Source: Palsa-461 sp036844945
GTDB taxonomy: Bacteria > Actinomycetota > Acidimicrobiia > Acidimicrobiales > RAAP-2
Direction: 5' to 3'
Length of the DNA: 64,000 nucleotides
NCBI GenBank assembly: GCA_036844945.1
Contig: DAIUEV010000007.1
Coordinates: 1-64,000, forward strand
The position numbers and the translations under genes are program-made. Positions 57,763 through 64,000 of this stretch are shown here, piece by piece. Below the pieces are notes generated by a model. That model worked only from the letters and a program-made list of their open reading frames with translations. It did not search any database and was not told the DNA's origin. The stretch's first letter is position 1. Each line of letters starts with the position of its first letter.

Positions 57763-60206
57763 AGCTCGGTCTCGGTCGAGGTCCGGTCGGCCATCGAGCT
57801 CACCGGGGTCGCCTCTGGCTGCTGCTGCTCCGAGAGCAGGGCCCCCGGGAGCACCGGAAGGGCGACCTGCCCGCGGCTCCGGCCGGCGTGCACGTCGACG
57901 ATACGGCGGTGGTAGTCCTCGGCCATCTCGCGGAACTCATCGGTGTGATAGCGGCGGCCATCGATGAACGGACCGGGCCGTCCCTCGATGATGGCCACGA
58001 CGTCCTCGCCGGTCAGGGTCTTGAATCGTTCCAGGGCATGGGCGACCGCGAGGACCTCGAGCCGATGGCCCTCGAGCAACGTCCGGCACTCCTCGACCAA
58101 TCGGGCCAGGTTCTGCTCGATTCGGCTGCCCAGGGGGCTGTTCAACAGCCGGTTCTCCTTCGTGCGGTCCTTGTCGTCGCCCCCGCCGGTGACCCCCTGC
58201 TCCCTGGTCACGCCGTGGTTGGCCACGGTGGATCCCATCCCCCAGTAGCCCTCCATGTAGGTGGCGATCCGGGTGGCGGTCTCGAGGTCCCCGCTCAATC
58301 CTGACGAGTTGTCGCCTTCAAAGAACATGCGCTCCCCGGCCAGGCTCGCCAGCGAAACCATGATCGAGGCCTCGAAATCGCTCTTCCACAGTGTGAAGGT
58401 GTCCTGCGCCTTGACCGAGCTCACCAAACCGAGATAGGTGCCCCCCTTCTCGATCGTCGCGACGTCGATGACGAAGTCACGCCGAACCTTGGCCGCCGTC
58501 ACGGCGTGGCACGCCTCGTGGATGGCCACCGCGTGTCGCTCCCGTTCGATGTACTCGACGTCCTCGGGTGGTCCGAACTCCTTCAGCTGCTTCGCCTTGA
58601 CGACGTCCCCCCAACTGATCACCTCGCGGCCCTCCCGGATCGAGTTGATGAGGGCCTCATTGACGAGGTCTTTGATCGTGGCTCCGGTGGCGTAGGGGGT
58701 GATCACGGACAGCCGCTCGATGTTCTCGAGCGTGAGCTCGTGCTTCACCTTGGCGAAATAGCCCTGATACGTCCGGATCCGACCCTCTTTGCTCGGATAC
58801 CCGACCTTGTAGACGCGGTCGATCCGGCCCGGACGAAGAAGGGCCTCGTCCAGCGATTCCGGCATGTTGGTCGCCATCATGACCAGGATTCGGTATTTCG
58901 GCGGGGGCGCCGGCTTGAAGCCGAGGGCCCTACGGATCACCCGGTTCACCAACCCCCGGGGCTTGTTCAACCCGGAAAGCTCCGACAGAAGCGACTGGAG
59001 CGTCCCCATCCCGCCGCCGCCGCCACCCATCCCCATTCCCATCATCCGCTGCCTGCTGAGTTGGGGGCGATCGTCGGCGGACCCCGCCTGCGAGGTTGAG
59101 GCGACCTGGGCCAACATCGCCGGATCGGCGTAGGTCAGGCCGTTGCACCCTTCGGCGCCGACCAGAGGGGACGGGGCATGGACTGCGGAGCGGAAGACAC
59201 CGCCCTGTGAGATGGCTCCCCGGCTCCCGAGTGAGTCCGCTTCGTCGAAGAAGACGACGACGCCCCCATACCGGAGGGCCAGGCGGCGCAGCTTGCGGAA
59301 CAGCCCCTTCACCTTGAGCACACCCACACCGAAAAACATGTTGTTGAAGGCCCCGGGGTCGACGAAGACGAAGGGGTTGTGAGTCTCTCCCGCTACCGCC
59401 TCGGCAATCAGCGTCTTGCCGGTACCGGGAGGACCCCACAGGAGGATCCCTCCGGGGACATAGCCGCCACGCGCCTCGATCGCGTCCGGATCCTTCAGGA
59501 AGATGATGTTCTCCTTCACTCGGTCGAGGACCGAGTCCTGCCCCCAGACGTCGGTGAACCGGGTCTTCACGTCTCCCGGGTAGTAGGTGTCGATCCCGCC
59601 CTTGGACAGGAACCAGAAGAGGCCGACGAACTGAAGGATGACGAAGAAGAACCCGAAGACGATCTGAGCGAGCAGCGGCAGCGCCGAGTAGAGCGCCGCT
59701 GGCACCTGGAACAGCGAGACGAACGGGGACGTGTGGTAGAAGCCGGCGAGGATGATCGCGATGATCAAGAGCACGACGGCGATCCTGATGACACGGGCGA
59801 TCCGGAACCGGTTCCAGTCACTGATGCGATGGGTGGCTCTGTGGAGCCCACCGAACACCCCATCGGCCCAGAGGTGGTTCCAGCCGGCCGATCGCTCGCT
59901 CACGAAGTAGTGGGCCTGACGGACCACCTCGAGACCGAAAAGGACCTCGATCCACCACAGCGAGGTCAACTGGCTCCGGACTGCGTCGCTGAACGGCTCG
60001 ATCGGGTTGTTGGTCATGGCGGCCCAGAGGAGCAACCACCACAGCACCACAAGGAGCAGAAGGATCTTGCTCCGGTCCCAGAAGTTCGAGCGCGGCCGCA
60101 CCGCCAGCGGGCCGAGGGTCGGGGCGGTCTCGGGCGCCAGGATGGGCAGCTCGGTGGTCAGGTCGCCCCCGTGACCGTTGACGGTCGGTTCCATCCCGTC
60201 ACTCAT
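57759..60206 (-). CDS. Membrane AAA+ metalloprotease, FtsH-like
   Basis: An 815-residue protein. The N-terminal third has several helices (about 48-68, 135-155, 165-205) instead of the usual two of FtsH. AAA module: Walker A WGPPGTGKTLIAEAVAGE (about 257-265), Walker B VVVFFDEADSLGSRG, SRH LLRPGRIDRVYKVGYPS. Between Walker B and the SRH sits an insert of roughly 110 residues with a Met/Gly-rich run (MGMGMGGGGGGMG). M41 protease: AIHEACHAVTA (HExxH, about 562) and the third-ligand region SSGLSGDLETATRIA. ATG 60206 overlaps the lipoprotein TGA. A divergent membrane quality-control protease. Confidence 0.88.
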   Translation of the reverse strand: MSDGMEPTVNGHGGDLTTELPILAPETAPTLGPLAVRPRSNFWDRSKILLLLVVLWWLLLWAAMTNNPIEPFSDAVRSQLTSLWWIEVLFGLEVVRQAHYFVSERSAGWNHLWADGVFGGLHRATHRISDWNRFRIARVIRIAVVLLIIAIILAGFYHTSPFVSLFQVPAALYSALPLLAQIVFGFFFVILQFVGLFWFLSKGGIDTYYPGDVKTRFTDVWGQDSVLDRVKENIIFLKDPDAIEARGGYVPGGILLWGPPGTGKTLIAEAVAGETHNPFVFVDPGAFNNMFFGVGVLKVKGLFRKLRRLALRYGGVVVFFDEADSLGSRGAISQGGVFRSAVHAPSPLVGAEGCNGLTYADPAMLAQVASTSQAGSADDRPQLSRQRMMGMGMGGGGGGMGTLQSLLSELSGLNKPRGLVNRVIRRALGFKPAPPPKYRILVMMATNMPESLDEALLRPGRIDRVYKVGYPSKEGRIRTYQGYFAKVKHELTLENIERLSVITPYATGATIKDLVNEALINSIREGREVISWGDVVKAKQLKEFGPPEDVEYIERERHAVAIHEACHAVTAAKVRRDFVIDVATIEKGGTYLGLVSSVKAQDTFTLWKSDFEASIMVSLASLAGERMFFEGDNSSGLSGDLETATRIATYMEGYWGMGSTVANHGVTREQGVTGGGDDKDRTKENRLLNSPLGSRIEQNLARLVEECRTLLEGHRLEVLAVAHALERFKTLTGEDVVAIIEGRPGPFIDGRRYHTDEFREMAEDYHRRIVDVHAGRSRGQVALPVLPGALLSEQQQPEATPVSSMADRTSTETEL

Positions 60207-60892
60207 GGCGCCTGCTCCTTTAGCGTCCAAGACTTCAAGAGGCTGGTCACGGCACCTGCGTTCGCCCCCCAGCAGCTTGCCTGACAACCCACTCCGACGG
60301 CGAAGATGAAGTTCGTGTTGGCGTCCACGGCAGTGACCTGCCCGAACGTGAGGACCGGCGTGGTCCCCGTGATATTTACGACCATCTTGATCCCGTGGAT
60401 GCCCCCGGGCATGGCGAATTCGCTGTAGTTGAGCACCTCGAAGCCAGAGCTGGCGGTGAGGGGATCGGTGCCCAGGAGCTCGGAGCGCATGGCGGAGAAG
60501 TTGAGGCTGTCACGCTCGGTCCCACCCAGCTCCCGGGTCTCGACCACGGCGGTCGGGTAGCGCTTCCCGATCCCGATCGAGGTCTTGGCCGTGACCCCCG
60601 GGCGGTTCGACATGGTCTCGATCCACTCGCCGGACGCGATCTGCTTCAGCTGGGTCGGGCCTAGCTTGCCGTTCTGAGCTTCGAGCACCTGGTTGGTGTT
60701 GAAGATGCTCCATTTCGGCGGGACCTTGAAGTAGAGGTCCACCCCGTCGGGGGATCGGTGGCTGACGTACTGGTAGCTCGCCCCGAACTGGCAGCCCGAC
60801 AGGAGGAGGCCGAGAGCCGCGACCCCGATCGCCACGAGTCCCGCGCGAGGTGAGCGGAGCCGTCCGCCGATTCTCCCCAGTCCCGACGACAT
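60203..60892 (-). CDS. Lipoprotein coupled to the AAA protease
   Basis: A 229-residue exported protein with a basic start, hydrophobic segment and lipobox LLLSGC (Cys at about 35). The mature part has a PsbP/lipoprotein-like look (SPDGVDLYFKVPPKWSIF, GIHGIKMVVNI, NTNFIFAVGVGCQASCW), with two Cys near the end that could pair. ATG 60892 is chosen for its GGTGGAG site 8 nt upstream. The TGA overlaps the protease ATG, implying joint function, perhaps as adaptor or substrate on the outer face. Confidence 0.8.
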   Translation of the reverse strand: MSSGLGRIGGRLRSPRAGLVAIGVAALGLLLSGCQFGASYQYVSHRSPDGVDLYFKVPPKWSIFNTNQVLEAQNGKLGPTQLKQIASGEWIETMSNRPGVTAKTSIGIGKRYPTAVVETRELGGTERDSLNFSAMRSELLGTDPLTASSGFEVLNYSEFAMPGGIHGIKMVVNITGTTPVLTFGQVTAVDANTNFIFAVGVGCQASCWGANAGAVTSLLKSWTLKEQAP

Positions 60893-61037
60893 GAGTGTCG
60901 CTCCACCCACTTTCTCGAGCACTCAGCGTAGGCCAGTCCCTTCTCCCGAAGAGCGCGCGAGCGCCCCAAAAGGCCAGATGAGCCCATTCCTCGGGCAAAG
61001 TTTCGCCTCTTCGTAACAGAGCAACGGCGGTCGGTGG

Positions 61038-61059
61038 CGCCGCGCCGATCGGCGCGGCG
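61038..61059. terminator. 22-bp perfect palindrome, candidate terminator
   Basis: CGCCGCGCC-GATC-GGCGCGGCG: a 9-bp GC stem with tetraloop, 40 bp past the stop of the small basic protein gene and 145 bp before the lipoprotein start. No T tract follows on the minus strand. It could be a terminator or a dimer-binding site. Confidence 0.4.
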
Positions 61060-61099
61060 GAGCGGCCCAGGCGGAACTCAGAGAAACGTCACCGAGGGT

Positions 61100-61288
61100 T
61101 CAGCGTCGCCGTCCGCTCAGCCCGAAGACCCGAAGGATGCCGGCCAGTCCACGGTTGGTCGTGCGGTAGGCGCGTCGGCGGACCTGGCGCCTCGCGAGGG
61201 CGCCCGGGCCCTTGGCGGCGGCCTCGACGTTGCCCAGGTCGCGAGCCGCTCGGTAGAGCTGGGATCTCAGCGACTTTCGGCGGGGCAT
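61100..61288 (-). CDS. Small basic conserved protein
   Basis: A 62-residue, very basic protein beginning MPRRKSLRSQLYRAARDLGN and ending in GILRVFGLSGRRR. Similar short RRKSLRS..LYRAARDLGN proteins are familiar from actinobacterial genomes, without known function. ATG 61288 has a clear GAGGAG site 4 nt upstream. High charge and lack of Cys suggest RNA/DNA or ribosome association, but this is not established. Confidence 0.75.
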   Translation of the reverse strand: MPRRKSLRSQLYRAARDLGNVEAAAKGPGALARRQVRRRAYRTTNRGLAGILRVFGLSGRRR

Positions 61289-61358
61289 GGCACTCCTCTT
61301 CGCTGTCGAGGCGGACAGCTTGCCCGATCGGTGGTCGCGGAGCCAGGAACCCCCGCAC

Positions 61359-62369
61359 TCAGTCCCGCCCCTCGCGGCCCGGGTCGCCCAGCAGGTGGCC
61401 CGGATCGTGCATCAGATCGTGCCCGAACAACCCGGGGAGACCTCCGGTATGGACGAACACCGTTGGCTCGTCCGGCCCGATGGAGCCGTCCCGGACCGAC
61501 GCGGCCAGACCGCTCATCGCTTTTGCGGTGTACACCGGATCGAGGAAGACGCCCTCGAGCCGGGCGACGTCGAGGATCGCCGTCGCGGCTCCGGGGGTGA
61601 GGATGCCGTAGCCCGCGCCGACCTGGTCACGGCGCAGTCGCAGGTCCTCCGATGGACTCCCGGACCCGCCGAGGCCCATGAGCATGCCGGTGACCCGTTC
61701 GGTCGGATCCGCTGTCGCTCCGACGTCGACACCGAGCACCCGATCCGCTCCGAGGACCGAGACCAGTCCGGCCATCGTGCCGCCGGTTCCGACCGCGACC
61801 ACCACGTGGCGGAGCTCGGGCAGGTCGGTCTCGAGCTCGCGTCCGCACTCGGCATAGCCGAGCGCCCCCAGGGCGTTGGATCCGCCCAGGGGGATCACCT
61901 CGACAACCGCCCCCGCGCTCCGAAGTCGTTCAGCCTCCGCCTTGACGCGTGCATCGAGCTCGTTGTCGTCCGCTTCTTCGACCCACACCATCCGCGTGTC
62001 CATCAGGGCTTCGAGCGCCAGGTTCCCGGTCGGCACCCCGGGAATGGCGCCAGCCAGAACCAGGACACAGTCGAGCCCCAGCCGACGAGCGGCTGCCGCG
62101 GTGATCCGGGCGTGGTTGCTCTGGGCCCGTCCGCTCGTGAGGAGCGTGGTCGCCCCCCGCCGGAGCGCCTCGGCGCAGAGGTACTCGAGCTTGCGGACCT
62201 TGTTCCCCCCGGCTCCGAGCCCCGTGAGGTCGTCGCGCTTGAGCCACAGGGCATCGGCGTCCATTCCGAGGTGCCGAGCCAGCCTCGGCGCGGGTTCGAG
62301 CGGGGTCGGCCAGGTTCCGAGCGACACCCGGTGGGCCCCGTCCGAGGTGCCCGTCGTCCGCGTTCCCAT
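61359..62369 (-). CDS. PLP-dependent D-cysteine desulfhydrase / ACC deaminase family enzyme
   Basis: A 336-residue fold-type II PLP enzyme. N-terminal LWLKRDDLTGLGAGGNKVRKLEYL holds the Schiff-base Lys (GGNKVRK), followed by LTSGRAQSNHARITAAAA. The phosphate-binding region is VVVAVGTGGTMAGLV, and the late VFVHTGGLPGLFGH is the family's Thr/Gly segment. D-cysteine desulfhydrases and true ACC deaminases differ by a few active-site residues I cannot settle by eye; desulfhydrase is more common in such bacteria. ATG 62369. It diverges from the SDR gene. Confidence 0.88.
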   Translation of the reverse strand: MGTRTTGTSDGAHRVSLGTWPTPLEPAPRLARHLGMDADALWLKRDDLTGLGAGGNKVRKLEYLCAEALRRGATTLLTSGRAQSNHARITAAAARRLGLDCVLVLAGAIPGVPTGNLALEALMDTRMVWVEEADDNELDARVKAEAERLRSAGAVVEVIPLGGSNALGALGYAECGRELETDLPELRHVVVAVGTGGTMAGLVSVLGADRVLGVDVGATADPTERVTGMLMGLGGSGSPSEDLRLRRDQVGAGYGILTPGAATAILDVARLEGVFLDPVYTAKAMSGLAASVRDGSIGPDEPTVFVHTGGLPGLFGHDLMHDPGHLLGDPGREGRD

Positions 62370-62469
62370 CGCCTCATGATGCCCCCACCCGCGGGCCTCG
62401 CACGGTGGCACACTGCGGTCCCGGTCACGAGGTCGGTGCGGACGAGATCGACCAAGGGAGCCTGGACCC

Positions 62470-63258
62470 ATGCGAATCCTGATCACCGGTGCCGGGCGGG
62501 CGATCGGCGCCGCGACCGCGTCCGTGCTGACCGCCCGCCACCACCAGGTCGTGGCCACCGCCCGCGACCTCGACGCATTGGACGAGGTCGACGCGGCACA
62601 GCGTCTCCCCTTGGACGTGACCGACGCCGAATCGGTGCGCGGCGCGCTCTCGGCGGCCGGCGAGCTCGACGCGATCGTCAACAACGCCGCCATCGCGATC
62701 TCGGGACCACTCGAGGGCTTCCCGCTCGATCGGCTCCGCGAGATGTTCGAGACCAACTGCCTCGGCCCGCTGCGGCTCGTCCAGGCGGTGGCCCCAGGGT
62801 GGCGCGCCCGCGGCTCCGGGGTGATCGTCAACGTCAGCTCGATTCAGGGACGGATCGCCACTCCCCTCGAGGGCCCGTACGCGGCGACCAAGTTCGCACT
62901 GGAGGCGTTCTCGGAGACCCTCCACTACGAGCTCTCGCACTTCGGGATCCGAACCGTCATCATCCAGCCGGGCTACACCGCGCCGGGTATGAAGCCGAGC
63001 GCCCCCCACCAAGGCCCGGCGGCCTACGGCGAACTGTGGGACCAGTGGTCCGGAACCGCCGAGACCGTCGTCGGCCCGGCCGGGCGGACCAGGCCGGAGG
63101 TCGTCGCACACGCGATCGCCGATGCGATCGAGGATCCCGCGACACCGCTCCGGGTCCCGGTCGGCGCGGATGCGGAGCTCGTCTTTTCGATCCGCGCCGC
63201 CCAGGATGACGCCACCTTCGAGGCGACGATGCGGTCCACGCTCCGGATCACCTGGTAA
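62470..63258 (+). CDS. Short-chain dehydrogenase/reductase
   Basis: A 262-residue classical SDR. Cofactor motif ILITGAGRAIGAA (TGxxxxIG), then DAIVNNAAIAISG, catalytic Ser in VIVNVSSIQG and Tyr-x3-Lys in YAATKFALEAFSE, followed by IQPGYTAPGM. The short acidic/basic start (VVATARDLDAL) favours NADP. ATG 62470 with a GGGAG site. Substrate unknown. 24 bp before the histidine phosphatase gene. Confidence 0.93.
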   Translation: MRILITGAGRAIGAATASVLTARHHQVVATARDLDALDEVDAAQRLPLDVTDAESVRGALSAAGELDAIVNNAAIAISGPLEGFPLDRLREMFETNCLGPLRLVQAVAPGWRARGSGVIVNVSSIQGRIATPLEGPYAATKFALEAFSETLHYELSHFGIRTVIIQPGYTAPGMKPSAPHQGPAAYGELWDQWSGTAETVVGPAGRTRPEVVAHAIADAIEDPATPLRVPVGADAELVFSIRAAQDDATFEATMRSTLRITW

Positions 63259-63269
63259 CCGGCCGCGGT

Positions 63270-63275
63270 TAGGTT
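63270..63275 (+). promoter_or_regulatory. Candidate -10 element of the histidine phosphatase gene (leaderless)
   Basis: TAGGTT, 7 nt, GTG 63283. It supports GTG 63283 over TTG 63274, which overlaps the element. Confidence 0.4.
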
Positions 63276-63282
63276 GCCCCCG

Positions 63283-63906
63283 GTGCTGCTGCTTCTAATC
63301 CGCCACGGCGAGACCGAGCGCGTCGAGCTCGAGTCGGGGGTCGCCGATCCCCCGCTGACCGCCACAGGCCACGACCAGGCGCGGCGGCTGGCCGACTGGC
63401 TCGCCGACCACGAGCGCATCGACCATCTCGTCACCAGCCCCCTGCTTCGGGCCCGCCAGACGACCGCCCCGGTTGCCAAACGGCTCGGGCGGGAGGCCGA
63501 AGTGGTCATGTCTCTGGCCGAATTCGATGCGGGGTCCAACAGCTACATCCCCATGGAGGAGATGCGCGCCACCCGCGATCCGCGGTTCCGAGCGATGGTC
63601 GAGGGACGCTGGGACGAGCTCGGCTCGACGATCGACCCCGAGGACTTCCGACGGATTGCCGTCGCCACACTCGACGGAATCGCGGCCACCCACCGGGGGC
63701 AGACAGTGGCGGTGATCTGCCACGGAGCGATCATCAACGCGTACCTCGGCGCAGTGATCGGAACCTCCCGACTGCTCTGGTTCGAACCCCGCTACACCTC
63801 GCTTCACAGGGTGCTCGTGTCGACCGGCGGTGTCCGATCGGTCGAGACCCTCAACGAGCTCCCCCACCTGAGCTCGGCGCGCCCGCCTGAGCAGACTTCC
63901 GGCTGA
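63283..63906 (+). CDS. Histidine phosphatase (phosphoglycerate-mutase-like)
   Basis: A 207-residue enzyme with the phospho-His motif LLLLIRHGETERVE at the very start, PPLTATGHDQARRLADWL, SPLLRARQTTAPVAKRLG (second Arg) and VAVICHGAIINAYLG (second His). Broad-specificity phosphatases of this class act on sugar phosphates, nucleotides or similar. GTG 63283 is preferred over TTG 63274, as it puts the motif at the usual place. Substrate unknown. Confidence 0.92.
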   Translation: MLLLLIRHGETERVELESGVADPPLTATGHDQARRLADWLADHERIDHLVTSPLLRARQTTAPVAKRLGREAEVVMSLAEFDAGSNSYIPMEEMRATRDPRFRAMVEGRWDELGSTIDPEDFRRIAVATLDGIAATHRGQTVAVICHGAIINAYLGAVIGTSRLLWFEPRYTSLHRVLVSTGGVRSVETLNELPHLSSARPPEQTSG

Positions 63907-63930
63907 GCTCGGCGAACCCGCCCTGGGCGT

Positions 63931-64000
63931 TCAGAGCGGCAGCCAGTCGATCGGCCAGTCTTCGGCGCCGGCCACGCGGAGCTGACGCTCCGAGATCCGC
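63931..64000 (-). CDS. C-terminal end of a gene running into the window's right edge
   Basis: On the minus strand a frame is open from the edge to TGA at 63931-63933, encoding a tail that ends QLRVAGAEDWPIDWLPL. The sequence looks protein-like and converges with the phosphatase gene, but only 22 codons are visible and no family can be named. Confidence 0.4.
   Translation of the reverse strand, partial: RISERQLRVAGAEDWPIDWLPL

Noticed and set aside
61287..63209. A 640-codon plus-strand frame over the PLP enzyme and into the SDR gene
   Set aside because: Antisense to the PLP enzyme and out of frame with the SDR; no family sequence.
1..64000. CRISPR array, insertion sequence, prophage or integrative element
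   Set aside because: No regularly spaced repeats, transposase, phage structural or integrase-plus-att pattern. The tyrosine recombinase present is XerD in its conserved housekeeping context.

Overview
The window is very GC-rich, densely packed, bacterial chromosomal DNA. Three things point to an actinobacterium, possibly of the Acidimicrobiia type. The block HAD phosphatase, tlyA, nadK, recN, pyrG, NUDIX, xerD is a classic actinobacterial gene order. GTG starts are very common. Several genes appear to be transcribed without a leader: a TANNNT hexamer lies 6-8 nt before the start codon. Most genes within an operon are joined by 4-bp ATGA, GTGA, TTGA or CTGA stop/start overlaps. I see no tRNA, rRNA, CRISPR array, insertion sequence or prophage.

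Layout. 1-4046: the end of trpS, an M50 site-2-type protease with a DksA/TraR zinc-finger protein, and a solitary large cytochrome b. 4043-9904 (minus strand): a seven-gene coupled flavin/heme/iron-sulfur electron-transfer operon (anchor protein, ApbE, ferric-reductase-like membrane protein, NuoF-like protein, ferredoxin, haem-type membrane protein, phosphodiester glycosidase). An OmpR-type two-component system (9994-11972) and a direct-repeat operator candidate lie just upstream. 12035-20083: the conserved xerD to HAD housekeeping block. 20160-26159: a small PH-like protein, an orphan sugar-ABC ATPase, a methyltransferase and a 1174-residue ATPase/BTAD regulator.

26174-38176: an exopolysaccharide locus with an SGNH hydrolase, a polyprenyl-phosphate glycosylphosphotransferase, a GGDEF protein coupled to a Wzz-like protein, an O-antigen ligase-like protein, a degenerate GH26-like protein, a glycosyltransferase and RmlB. 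It ends in what looks like a 15-codon remnant of rmlC.

38217-51834: the most unusual part. Minus strand: an Sfp-type phosphopantetheinyl transferase, a Leu-type adenylation-carrier NRPS protein, a P450, and a condensation protein with a dead, truncated adenylation domain. Plus strand: a GAF/pseudo-GGDEF protein, a polysaccharide flippase fused to a second pseudo-GGDEF domain, a 29-codon mini-ORF, AcpS, a stand-alone carrier protein, a class-II-synthetase-like amino acid:carrier-protein ligase and a tandem alpha/beta hydrolase. Together these could load two amino acids on two carriers, condense them, and act at the membrane near exopolysaccharide export. That is inference, but the parts list is explicit in the sequence.

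51886-56006: an MgtA-type Mg2+ ATPase and a GAF/NarL-family histidine kinase in DNA that looks less GC-rich. 56007-56591 has no convincing gene. 56592-64000: a GT-A-like protein, a DUF2277 protein, a membrane FtsH-like AAA protease coupled to a lipoprotein, a small basic protein, a PLP desulfhydrase/ACC-deaminase, an SDR, a histidine phosphatase, and the edge of one more gene.
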